In this document: positions 53,925 through 64,000 of the stretch, piece by piece
How the letters are laid out: the number at the start of each line of letters is the position of its first letter
Position numbering within the stretch: the stretch's first letter is position 1
Assembly (NCBI GenBank): GCA_032209605.1
Contig: JASFXZ010000005.1
Span: forward strand, 29,624,905 to 29,688,904
Origin: Mactromeris polynyma
Taxonomy: Eukaryota > Mollusca > Bivalvia > Venerida > Mactridae
DNA: 64,000 nucleotides
Reading direction: 5' to 3'
The notes under the pieces: model-generated
What the model saw: the letters and a program-made list of their open reading frames with translations, nothing else
Told to the model about the DNA's origin: nothing
The model's database searches: none
Translations under genes and position numbers: made by a program

Positions 53925-55672
53925 AACAAATTTAATCTCTCTAGAGCAACAACCTCTCAACAACAGTCAAAATGTGTGTATCCGGAAGTGTGGTGTTTTA
54001 GAGAAGTGAGACTCCAATTAAGAGTTTCTAGAGAATACATTCAAGCGACATAACATTATTTCTTTCTTTTCTCAGATGGCTACTAGTTCCAAACTACCCA
54101 AAATGCAGTTACAAAAAGACCTTCTGTTAGTTTGAAAATGATGTTTTTCTTAACCCAAAGTAGCCAATATTAGACATCAGAAACGAAAGTAGAGATTTTC
54201 AGACAGTCAGAAAGGATGCTACAATTTATTGTTTTGATTACGAACACGGAATGACATTATGTTACATCACACCATAAAGGTTTTTCGCATGCATTATTAT
54301 GTAAGAATTTGTAACATTGAAACAGTTTGTTGCCTATATTTATTAAGAAACAGCGAAGTATCTAGAAGAAGTTAAGAGTTGAGTAAATGTCTTATATATT
54401 GCAAATTTAATTAAATTCAGGGAATTAAAATACTGTCGTCGCCAAGAATGTCATCCCTTGTCAAATATTTGAAATCAGTTTTATCACGTCCATTATTTAC
54501 AAAAAATATGTAATGTCGCTTTAAAAAGACTATTAAAATATATTACAAGCAAATCATATGAATTAGTATACTATAATGTATGAGACATAAGTTCAAAATC
54601 ATCATCATATGAATAGTACACTATTATGTATTAATCTTAAGTCCAAAATTATATCATAATTTATATATATAATCTTACACATAAAATGATGGAATAAACA
54701 ATTGTCACAAAGCGAATAATTATGTACACCATTATGCGAATACATAATAACAATTCAGAACCAAAGTTACACATGACAAATTGACAAATTCAATTTCCAT
54801 AATATCTGAATAAATACTCACGTATTCGCTATTCACTATATTATTTTATATATATGTTAAAATTTAGCTTAGTTTCAGGTGGTAATATATAGTTTGAATG
54901 ATTTTAATATTCTGTATCTTAAGTAATAATTGTACATCAATAATGTATTCCACAACATTAAAACTCTGGATAGGCATCCAATTAAATAAATCATGATATT
55001 CAAATTATTAATTTGCACAACAAATATTAACATTCAAATAGCACCGTTCATCTTTTTTCAAGATATTTCTTGTTGAGTATAGATGCACAAAATACAATGT
55101 TTGAAATATTTAAAGACACAAAAAACAAATTACTATTCATACAAATATTGAAAATACTTTCATTTAAACATATAGTTCATGCTAAGCTGAAGTACTTTTG
55201 CACTTTACATAGTTTAGTATGTGCATGAATATTTAAAAATATATATATACTGACTTCTTGATTAACAAGACCGTTAACAATAAATTTTAAATAATACAGA
55301 TATAATAATGTACTTATACAATCAAATGTATTCAAACAATTCTGTCAATATGCAAACAGACAGGACAAATACTAAGGCATTGACAGATTTATAATAAACA
55401 TACATAGCTCCATAGACATGATTTCATATGCAAAATTAATCCTACCACAATTGGCAATAGTAATATTCATAACATTGAACCTATCTGACTAATTCAATGA
55501 ATATTCCATCACATTAACTGCAACGAGTCGAAAAACCAAGCTACAATTATATGTTCACAACAAAATCATTCAACATCTATTCTATAATCATTCAAGAATC
55601 TTTCACTCAAATTCTGTAATATTCGATGTCAGTTCTTGTACACTTTTGACCAATTTGGTCAGTATTTCTATA
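53925..55672. other. AT-rich region, no gene recognised
   Basis: Begins with a degenerate GCAACCTCTC-type segment (53935-54045). The rest is strongly AT-rich with no domain-bearing frame. It would contain the 3' UTR, or further exons, of the small gene ending at 55673. Confidence 0.45.
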
Positions 55673-55824
55673 CTACTCACTATTATCCAGCAAATTGTGC
55701 TTTATCAAATCAGTAAAGGACCCACCACTGTCTGAAACAAGCGGTCCAGCCTGATTGAATAGACCTGTTTGATTTCTTCTTTCAGACTGCTCAGTGGACA
55801 TTTGTTTGAACTGGTTTGGTATTT
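55673..55824 (-). CDS. Small myristoylated gene, exon 4
   Basis: Acceptor TTTTTTGTAG. It encodes IPNQFKQMSTEQSERRNQTG through LLDNSE and TAG. AAT-A|GTGAGT two codons before the stop is a strong donor; if used, the stop would be replaced by a further exon. Confidence 0.68.
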
Positions 55825-58217
55825 CTACAAAAAAAATACATGTTTCATTTACTTAGACAGTAACCTAATGTCAGTTCACGTGTATCCGATTAAAACACAT
55901 CAATAAAATTAATACATCGCACGTTACAGGTTATACAGGAATATAAAGCTTACTAATAAGGTGTATATATACATAATATTTATACTAAACAGGACATGCA
56001 ACAACTCATCCAAATGTCCAGTTATTCATCTGCTCAATAATAGGACATTCCGACAGTTCTATCAGATCAATCTGATTGAATTGTGTTACATTTAAACATA
56101 GTTTCACGTTACAGTTGGGCGGTCATTGGATTAATGATTCATGGATTCATGTTATAATGGTAAATAAATTTGTTAAAACGTATCAAGCCAATACTTATGA
56201 ATATAAATTAACACAGAAACTAATGCCAATAATTTAAGTTCAGGGAAATCACAAAGCTGCCTTATAAATACATTTAAACCTCACGTAAAGACCACCTCAA
56301 TAATATGACTACCTCAAAATTACCTTTGTTCTTCATTTTGTCCTTCTTCTTCTCTTTATGTGAGTCTGGATGAAAGAATTAAACAAGAGCTGTGTATGTA
56401 TGTAACATGCACATGTCCCCATGATAAGAGAAATTTGGATTTCTGGGTTGCCAGTTTTATTGTACATTAAGGTCAACCTCAAAGCAAAGAATGAAATGTA
56501 TTTCTTGAGAGGAGTTTCACAGTGATCTCATTAGCTCAAATGGAGCCTTTCATGCTCAGGTCTTTTAAAATTGACCTCTAAGAAACATACATTGCAACGT
56601 TTTTCAAGTACATTTCTACACTGCATCGTCAATCTTTTTAATTTTATTTTCAATGTTGATATCCTTGACGTAGACGACTTGAGAAATGGATCATGATCTT
56701 AACAACATCTTTGGTCTTAATGTCTCCTTACAAAGTTCCGCTACTCCGTATTTGTTCAAGTTAGTATCAACTTAGTTAGTTGTTTATAATTACAGTGCTG
56801 TAAATTAGACAAATATGTAACAATATATTTTTTTTATTAATGACATGTTCCTACAGGAATATTTCAATCAATAAACAAGAAACGAGATTTTAACAAATTT
56901 TAGATAATTTCAGGCTCATTTAAAACAAAAATGTCAATTAGCTTTACCCGAGTCTGAACTTGATGTTGAAGTGGAGTCGTAGCCGCTATCCACGCTTCGA
57001 GTGTCATCATTTGTTCTGTAAGTAGTATACATTGATAAAGTATTTTTGTGTTGACATTTGTATAGTAAACTCCTATAGTTAAGGATGGCAAAGTGTTTGA
57101 ACAAAAGAGGTCCTTTACTCCTGATCCAAAGGTGATGAGTTCCAATACTGCCTTGGTTCAGCAAGTTCTGCAAATATATCCCTGGCCATTATGTTGATGT
57201 ATGTAAGCCTTGCAGACAAGATACACTATTTTCTCGTATGGCCTGAAGTATTATCATCTAAACAAAATGTAAGCATTGCTTCAAACAATCCTGAATATGT
57301 CTCCAGAACGTACATGCAGAAGTTGATAAATTACTTAAACAGAACGAGCATTTTATTTCATGATTTGCTGTGATTACCACAGAATACCAGTGAATTATTT
57401 TGCAATAAACACACAGTGAAATTATCAATATGGTAATGACGTCATATAAATGAGGTCGTATAAAATTGAGGTATTCAATGGGGGTAATTTGATGTAATTA
57501 ACGTGTTAAATATAAAAAAGGACCAAAATGAAGCATGAACAAAAAGAATATTTGCACGTTTCGTAGTAAGATCATCTGACTTAAATTCTCGCTCAAGCTA
57601 CGCCACACGTAAAATATATCTGCTGCTCACTCAGTGAAATAACTTTCGATCTTTCACCGAAACACACAAATATCGCCTATACATGCTATATATCTGCCTT
57701 GGTACCTCATGTGACTTGAAATTGTTTGATATATGATTACAAGGGTCAGATGACAGCAAGTTTGGTAGCACAGATCTTGATATGGCTTACTGATTTGGTA
57801 TCAGTTTCGGAATTATCAGTTTCAGAATGATCATTCTGTGGTAGAAAGTTGTGTTCTTTGGAATCATTAAGGGTAGGTTAGGATACTTGTACCGCAGATT
57901 TTGTTTATTTTAATAACGTAATATCGTGTACGAGTGCAACCTCTCTACAGAAATAACCTTTGGGAACACAAACGTAGGCTGTATTTTACATGTTGTCGCT
58001 CTAGAACTAAATTCGTACTAATGGACAAATAGATAGTGTTGAAGAGGAGAAGCTTTGCTCTAGAAAGGGTTGCTTTTAAAGAAGTTCTTGCTTAAGAGAT
58101 GGCCAATTTAAGAGAAGTTGTTGCTCCACAGTTACACTATGCATGAAATACAATACTGGTAGCTGAACCATTCACCTCTTACCTTAAGTTAACTGGTTTG
58201 CTAAAAACGCCGCCCAT
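55673..58217 (-). CDS. Small N-myristoylated, phosphodegron-bearing protein (98 aa), family unknown
   Basis: Four minus-strand exons (58183-58217, 56948-57015, 56324-56365, 55673-55824) join with matching phases into 98 codons. The ATG lies in a perfect ACCATGG context. MGGVFSKP fits the N-myristoyltransferase consensus (Gly2, Ser6, Lys7). Residues 21-26, DSGYDS, match the DSG-x-x-S phosphodegron read by beta-TrCP, within a Ser/Thr/Asp-rich run (TSTSSSDSDS). Residues 38-48 (KEKKKDKMKNK) form a basic patch that, with the lipid, would favour inner-leaflet membrane binding. The C-terminus (LVSDSGGSFTDLIKHNLLDN) is uncharged then amphipathic. No transmembrane segment, cysteine or known domain. 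I do not recognise the family; membrane localisation and regulated turnover are inferences. The last exon contains a GTGAGT just before the stop, so it might continue. Confidence 0.7.
56324..56365 (-). CDS. Small myristoylated gene, exon 3 (42 bp)
   Basis: Acceptor CATCCAG, donor GTAATT. It encodes (D)SHKEKKKDKMKNK, the basic patch. Phase 1 on both sides, so skipping it would keep the frame. Confidence 0.65.
56948..57015 (-). CDS. Small myristoylated gene, exon 2
   Basis: Acceptor CTTACAG, donor GTAAAG. It encodes TNDDTRSVDSGYDSTSTSSS then DS, carrying the DSGYDS motif. In by phase 2, out by phase 1. Confidence 0.7.
57934..58138. mobile_element. MITE of the GCAACCTCTC family
   Basis: The left GTGCAACCTCTCTACAG and the right GAGAAGTTGTTGCTCCACAG are inverted relatives. 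Internal TTGCTCTAGAAAGGGTTGC also matches. No coding capacity; it lies in the first intron of the small myristoylated gene. Confidence 0.5.
58183..58217 (-). CDS. Small myristoylated gene, exon 1
   Basis: ATG in GAACCATGGGC, donor GTAAGA. It encodes MGGVFSKPVNL and two bases of Arg12. TTTTCAG ends 5 bp upstream of the ATG, suggesting a non-coding exon further upstream. Confidence 0.7.
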
Positions 58218-58222
58218 GGTTC

Positions 58223-59814
58223 CTGAAAATGATAACTCTTATCTAAAATTGTAAAAAAATATGATTATTTAAAATAATACAAACCAGCGACTAGAAAAAA
58301 CACTTGAAAGTATTAAATCAATTACATACTTATGCCTTATATTGTGATTGTGTCCATGTACCCTGATGAACAATTCATAAACATAATAGAAGGTAAACGC
58401 GATAAAATAATCACATAATTCACTTCAAACTAATTGCGGACTGAAATGTAGTCGATATGACAAATATGTTAATGGTAATGTTCTGTGAATTGACTGTGAT
58501 CTAAGGGTCATCCCTATAAAGCAGTTGCCAATCAACAATTTTATTGCTGTCATGTCTGAACACAATTTAGACATATGTGAAACTTTAACAAATAACGTGA
58601 CAAGCGAGTGTCACGTCATGATCAGTGTCGCCAAGCGCTAAATTCCATGGTTGAATGCGTCTACATAACCCCAAAACATGGTATTTACGATTTTCAGACT
58701 TGTATCAAGAACTTACTACTTCTTGTTATCAGTTTGACATATAATTTCAGCATGTCAGTTCGAACTATAAACCAAAAGTACCACATAACAAAAATGTACG
58801 ATATTTACTTAGAAAATCGGGAGATGACGATTCCCAGTCCGGAAAGTGCGAGTAGCTTGTCAAATCTGGGATCCACAGAAATCGGGATAGTTCATTCATT
58901 GAACCCAAAGTATCTACAACCACCAGCAAATATCATCACATAACGAACATGTCACATTCTATAGCCAAGAACTCACGCAAAGATATATTATATTGAATGT
59001 ACGGAAACTATAATAGTGGCTCTTGTTTTGGATAGCCAGTCAGCTCAAGCAATAAAGTGGCAAACTAGTGTTGAGGGGGTCGGGATGGTTTTTTCCCCAT
59101 GAATTATTAGAATGGCGCCAACGGTGTTTCACGGCCAACAGTGGTTAAGTGAGGCTGGACGGGGGAGTAATTGTAGGGGTTATTTTACTTCAGTCATAAT
59201 ATTATGAGGTTTAATTAACTTCAATAAGGACAAATTCCAACAGCACGTTTTTGTGCTTTAAATATATGGGATACATGATTTATTCTAGTTGAAGTTAGCC
59301 GTACAAGTGATATGAAAAGACGGAAACAATTACCAAGAATAGTGACAGAGTAAATATCTGAAGTTAAGACCATTAAAATATAGAAATTAAAGTAAAATTA
59401 TATTACTCCAGTTTTGCTTTCAAATTACGCTTCAAATTCAAAATATGGCACACAATTATCCACACAAACAATGAACTATGTCCATTAAAAACAATAATGA
59501 TTATATGAGGTTTGTACTCACATCAAAGTAATTTTTCTCCGTTTATCATGAACGTACTCTCCTCTCCCTTATTCTGATACCGTCATAAGCGCACTGTGCT
59601 TTATAGCTCAATTACAAATCACTTTTGTGTCTATTATTAGACAGGCAAAACGACTTGCACGCGTAGCCAATCACTACTCGCTTATAAACAGGTTTCCAGT
59701 AAATATAAAAATAGAATATGAAACCTTACCATGGACACTAACATATCATTTGAGAAACAAACATTTAGCCTAAAATCTCTCACAAGGTGTCCTACTAAAG
59801 ATATTTGTGCCTAT
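58223..59814. other. No confident gene
   Basis: A 111-codon frame at 58608-58943 (+) begins at GTG and has no domain or splice partners. I treat it as chance. The region presumably includes the 5' flank of the small myristoylated gene. Confidence 0.4.
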
Positions 59815-60025
59815 TCTGGTAAACCAGTCGGTAGAGCGCTTGACTGCTAGTCTAGATGTCATGGTGCGAACCATGACGCGGCGAACGTTCTTCCGTGATA
59901 TGTGATTGAAGGTAAGCATTTGTCCCCAACCTCTAATTTATGTGGGGAAGTTGTCTGTAGCTTGTGGAGGATCGCGGGTTAGGGCAACAACTGACCGGTT
60001 TATGTAACTGAAGTTGAGAAACGAC
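59815..60025 (+). mobile_element. tRNA-derived SINE
   Basis: The head AGTCGGTAGAGCGCTTGAC (A box) and ATGGTGCGAACCATG (degenerate B box) resembles a tRNA. The body ATTTATGTGGGGAAGTTGTC, TGTAGCTTGTGGAGGATCG and GACCGG matches the minus-strand SINE at 8141-8315. A GGAT/AAAC-type simple repeat follows at 60040-60080. Confidence 0.65.
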
Positions 60026-60080
60026 ATAAACCCAATACAGACGGATGGATGGACGGACGGATGGACAAACAAACAAACAA

Positions 60081-61338
60081 GCAATGCAGGCATAAACAAT
60101 TGAACACTTTCCGAAAGTATTCAACATGTACATTGACCTTTATATGTTTGAATATCTGTTTTTGTTGGTATACTTGTTGTTGTAACTGTTACACAGGGTT
60201 ATCATGATTTCGTTGCAGATAACGATTACGATTGTGCAATTGTTTCAGTGTAGAGGACAGAAAACCCATATATAACCGAAGAAGTGAAGGACTTGCAATT
60301 ATTGTATTCGGAAGTGATCCAGATTGGACGGTGGTAGTATAATGGTCTGGATTGGGATAATGGAGAATCTGAAAACTGATCCGATCATTAGCTAAAGAAA
60401 TCTCAATCCTCAAGGCTTCATTAATATTTTAAACACTACAATACCATTCATGCAAAATAATGAACCTGGTACGTTCCAGGATGACGATTAAAATTCTCAC
60501 ATAGCGCATATAACCACACTATTCCTTGCTCAATGATTTAAACGTCTTGCCTAGGCACGCTCTGTCTCCACGCTTGAACCCAATAGAAAATATATTGCAG
60601 GGCCAGGTCCAGTCATAACTATAAGTTAGAACTGTTAAATTGGCAACGTATTTCAATCGCGCTCATGCAACGTTACGTAAATTCACCGAGGCGACGTATT
60701 CTCCCATGCATACGTAAAATGGAGGTCACACTAGTTGCGGAAGCCTGTGATAAAATCACATACTGTACTTAGTCAGTGCTATCTTTACTCAATATCTTGT
60801 GTGATAAATTACATTGTTCTGGAATTTTCATTTCGACCTCTCCACTTATTATTCATAAAACTATGAATTGTCTCAATTTTCACAGTACATTATACAAACA
60901 CATTAATATTGTATTGAAGCTTTTAAATATACATTTTAAGTTCATGTTTCCCATGGAAATGACATTTTTATTGAATATCTAAAGGTAGATGACCGCGCGA
61001 TGGCAAATGACGTCACATCAAACATTGAGACACACAACTAGGAAATTAAATGTAAATATAGAGTAAAATTTAAGAGTAAAGTTATACAAAAATGAAGCAT
61101 GAAATTAATAGAATATGTGTATGTTTCGGTATACGATCGAAAGTCATATTTCACCTTGTGTGAATCTGACTTACATTTTCGCCTCTCTTGGTAATATTGC
61201 GTCCGCTGCTCTCTTGGGGTAATAACTCGATCTTACACAGAAACATACAACTATACAACATAATTATATTCTTTTGAAGTCGATGCAAAGTTTCGTTTTG
61301 AGACAGTTTAGTTAAAAATTCAAGTGATCTTTCAAATA
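60081..61338. other. No gene recognised
   Basis: AT-rich; isolated frames of 60-80 codons with no domains. No RNA gene seen. Confidence 0.45.
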
Positions 61339-61731
61339 ACGAGGATCTCGGAAAATGCTTCCCTCCGTTAATAATAGGTTCATCATATCTTTTGTCCATC
61401 AGCTTTAGTTGTTATAGGCTGTGCTGTGTTTAGAAACGTGGATTTCGGAAAATGCTTCCCTCCGTTAATAATAGGTTCATCCTATATTTTGTCCATCAGC
61501 TTAAGTTGTTATAGGCTGTGCTGTGTTTAGTAACGAGGATTTCGGAAAATGCTTCCCTACGTCAATAATGGGTTCATCCTATCTTTTGTCCACCAGCTTA
61601 AGTTGTTTGTTATAGGCTGTGCTGTGTTTAGTAACGAGGATTTCGGAAAATGCTTCCCTACGTCAATAATGGGTTCATCCTATCTTTTGTCCATCAGCTT
61701 TAGTTGTTATAGTCTGTGCTGTGTTTAGAAA
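61339..61731. repeat. Tandem repeat of about 97-101 bp, four copies
   Basis: The motif TCGGAAAATGCTTCCCT recurs at periods 97, 97 and 101. Copies 1-2 read CCGTTAATAATAGG and copies 3-4 read ACGTCAATAATGGG, so the array grew by duplicating neighbouring pairs. Copy 1 extends on the minus strand into an 82-codon frame (MDKRYDEPIINGGKHFP...), but the other copies have stops. Confidence 0.9.
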
Positions 61732-62604
61732 TTGCCCGCTGAAATCTTAGTGTACTACAGATTGTATTCTTGATTCCTTAATAATGAATTAACTTCTTAA
61801 GAAATCCGAATAAAGCTCAATCATAGATAATGTTAACACACAACAATTAATGGCAGACATGAAATACACTATCGTTCGGTATTTAGTATATTGACGCTGC
61901 GTACACCCGATTTGATCAATGCCGGTATCTTCACAAAATATGAACAATTTGCAGTTTTATTTACGGAAACGTTTTTTGTTTTTATTTGATTGAAAACCGC
62001 AAATCGTCACAGATATTGAACTTGATACATTATGTATTTGACTTCACTACAATTATCTAATTATGGTACATGTTACCGTATTACATAATATTTTTTTCAT
62101 TCTCACAGTCTGTGTAATTATTTTGAGGAGTTTCCCTACCTTATCCATTCTCCATCTACGAATTTATTTTTCGCACTTAAAGTAATGCTTTAGCATGCTG
62201 CATATCAGCATAGCACGTCTACCATTACCCTTTGTATGTGGCATTTCCAACTCGATTTTAAATAAATATCATTCTACATTTTAGAGGTTCACATATCTCC
62301 ACTTTTGGTTTCCTCACTCTTATACCTTTTTACTCCCTCGTGAATTAATTGAAACCGAACTTTACACATTTACTCGAAAAGTGGCATTCGGAAGCAATCA
62401 ACATGTATACTTGGCCTGGAATGATGAGAGGGGCATTTTTACATCTACATGTAATACTTATCGTAACTTATCATGGTAGGACGTTGCGAAGCTCTGAATA
62501 TTTTACTGAATGATATCTATTCAATAGTTAGAAATATTTCCTAATTTCCATAATGACCTGAATGTTGAAATAATATGGAATAGTTTCAAAAAAGACCTAG
62601 ATTT
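61732..62604. other. No gene recognised
   Basis: AT-rich. A short TTTCCCTACCTTATCC segment near 62130 could be a remnant MITE arm. Nothing else supported. Confidence 0.4.
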
Positions 62605-63003
62605 CAAATGTATCAACATTCAAACCATGAGTCAAGCAAATCAGACAAAGCAAATGAAGAAATTGGCGATATAAACACAACACTAACATACTGTTTCATA
62701 CAATTTAATTACATTAGACATAATTGATATGTTGAGTCACAGTGTATGTACATAACAATTGGTTGGTAAAACTTTAATCATAATATTCAGATAATGTTAC
62801 TGATACCTGACAAAAAACAAATATATCTAATCGCTTAATAGAAAATGATCAAATAACAGGTTCCTGTGACGCAATCCGTAATAATTCAATACATGTATAT
62901 GCATCTATAACAAAACAAATTTATATCAATTTCAAAAAAGTAGACATCCATTCAACATGCACAATCAGATGGACTTAGCTCACCACTTAGTGATAAATAT
63001 AGA
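62605..63003. repeat. Degenerate duplicated block, copy 2
   Basis: Collinear with 52434-53292 but shorter. It shares ATGAGTCAAGCAAATCAGAC, AGACATAATTGAT, TTCCTGTGACGCAATCCGTA and the final GACTTAGCTCACCACTTAGT block. Confidence 0.7.
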
Positions 63004-63424
63004 CAATTTACTATAATTTATATAGACAAGCAAATTCGTTTAATTGATATCCTCCGCCGAATTAGGCAAATTATAGGAAATACAAATCAAACAGTTATGA
63101 AATATTCCTCGAACAAGACCGAATACTGTGAAAGCCGTAATTGTGAGGACAAACACTAATAAAATTGTCATCGGCGTTTGTCATGCCCCATCCCCCTGAC
63201 AGAAGTGGGGTGTTTATGGCTATGGCATTTGATATGCATCCTTCTCCAGACTGATGGATGGACAGACAACCCTAAATCATATAAATATCCCTATGCAGGA
63301 ATAACAAAATAATGTGACCAACCATTACGAGATTGCTTTGAGTGGAATCTTTATAATCAGTATGGCTGTTTATAAGTAGCAAATGTTCTTTCCTATACTC
63401 GAATGGATTCATAGGGCATTTCAT

Positions 63425-63660
63425 ATACATCATTCCCATACCCATTATTATATTCAACGTTCAATGAAATCCGACCAACCAGTACCAAGATGTGGTTCCA
63501 GACAGATATTTTCCATATATTACATGGTCATAACTCTTTCATACATTAGTGGATTGTAACATAATTTGATCATTCCAATACCCATCTTTATATTCATAGA
63601 AAGTTTCAATGAAATCTGTCCAACCAGTACCAAGATATGTCTCCGGACGGAATTATTTCC
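63425..63660. repeat. Two-copy degenerate tandem repeat of about 140 bp
   Basis: CATTCCCATACCCAT ... CCGACCAACCAGTACCAAGA recurs as CATTCCAATACCCAT ... CTGTCCAACCAGTACCAAGA. Both have TTCAATGAAATC before the shared core. Confidence 0.7.
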
Positions 63661-63744
63661 TATAGAAAATGGCTAATTGAAATTGTGCGTTCTTCTTGTG
63701 TCACAATTCAGTAGTCGCATCTTTCTTATCGAATAATAATTTCG

Positions 63745-63822
63745 TCAATGGCAGAACTCGAACCCACTCTTTCTTGAACAAGACTACAGTGCGCTATGAC
63801 TAGACCACCGTGCCTTCCTATC
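63745..63822 (-). mobile_element. tRNA-like SINE head
   Basis: On the minus strand GGTGGTCTAGTCATAGC is A-box-like and GGGTTCGAGTTCTGCC B-box-like. The acceptor stem does not close, so it is a tRNA-derived repeat rather than a gene. The window ends before its far flank can be judged. Confidence 0.45.
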
Positions 63823-64000
63823 CTACATAAAGCAACGTACAATTTGACCACATGAATCAATGCTGGTGGACGCAGTCGTATCGTATTGTCCCCATTAAAA
63901 TAGGTGACAACATACTTGTCATACTATTGATCAAACCAACTATCCTATCATTTGCAGCCATGTGCCTTACAAAAAGGAGACACCACACAAATGTATTAGT

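Noticed and set aside
58608..58943. 111-codon plus-strand frame
   Set aside because: GTG start, no domain, no neighbouring exons, AT-rich chance-like composition; antisense side of the small gene's upstream region.

Overview
The window is AT-rich eukaryotic genomic DNA with short exons, long introns, GT-AG splice sites, one nuclear tRNA gene, tRNA-derived SINE-like repeats, several families of miniature inverted-repeat transposons and large minisatellites. Gene content and repeat style suggest a lophotrochozoan invertebrate, most likely a mollusc such as a bivalve. This is inference; the species cannot be named from the sequence alone. Almost all long open frames between 2 and 7 kb and between 33.7 and 39.4 kb are artefacts of tandem repeats. 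The real coding capacity lies in short spliced exons, reconstructed here by matching splice sites and reading phases.

Layout. 0-13 kb has no confident gene: a DNA-transposon-like element (1.1-1.8 kb), two unrelated minisatellites that both have a 17-bp monomer (2.05-3.42 and about 4.56-6.96 kb), SINE-like sequences, and a possible 1.9-kb element with 18-bp terminal inverted repeats. 13.1-18.7 kb (+) holds seven exons of an amidohydrolase-2 / sugar-lactonase-like enzyme; the short first exon is not located. At 20.9 kb is tRNA-Pro(UGG). 22.5-27.0 kb (+) holds a complete six-exon PRDM12 orthologue of 287 aa (PR domain plus three C2H2 fingers). 29.4-50.0 kb (-) holds a gene of about 15 exons for a secreted protein: signal peptide, three EGF-like modules, then a domain with the catalytic signature of clan GH-A glycoside hydrolases, resembling bacterial proteins. 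One of its introns (33.6-39.4 kb) carries a 47/38-bp minisatellite split by a nearly intact CR1/L2-type LINE (34.3-37.6 kb). Other introns carry a LINE tail, a Harbinger-like remnant and MITEs. 55.7-58.2 kb (-) holds a four-exon gene for a 98-aa protein with an ideal N-myristoylation start, a DSG-type phosphodegron and a lysine-rich patch; I do not recognise its family. 59-64 kb holds repeats only.

The genes look unrelated in function (a metabolic lactonase, a neural transcriptional regulator, a secreted carbohydrate-active-like protein and a small membrane-anchored protein). No operon-like logic or multi-gene system is evident. The most interesting items are the EGF plus glycosidase-like chimera, the small myristoylated gene, and the record of nested repeats with readable target-site duplications.
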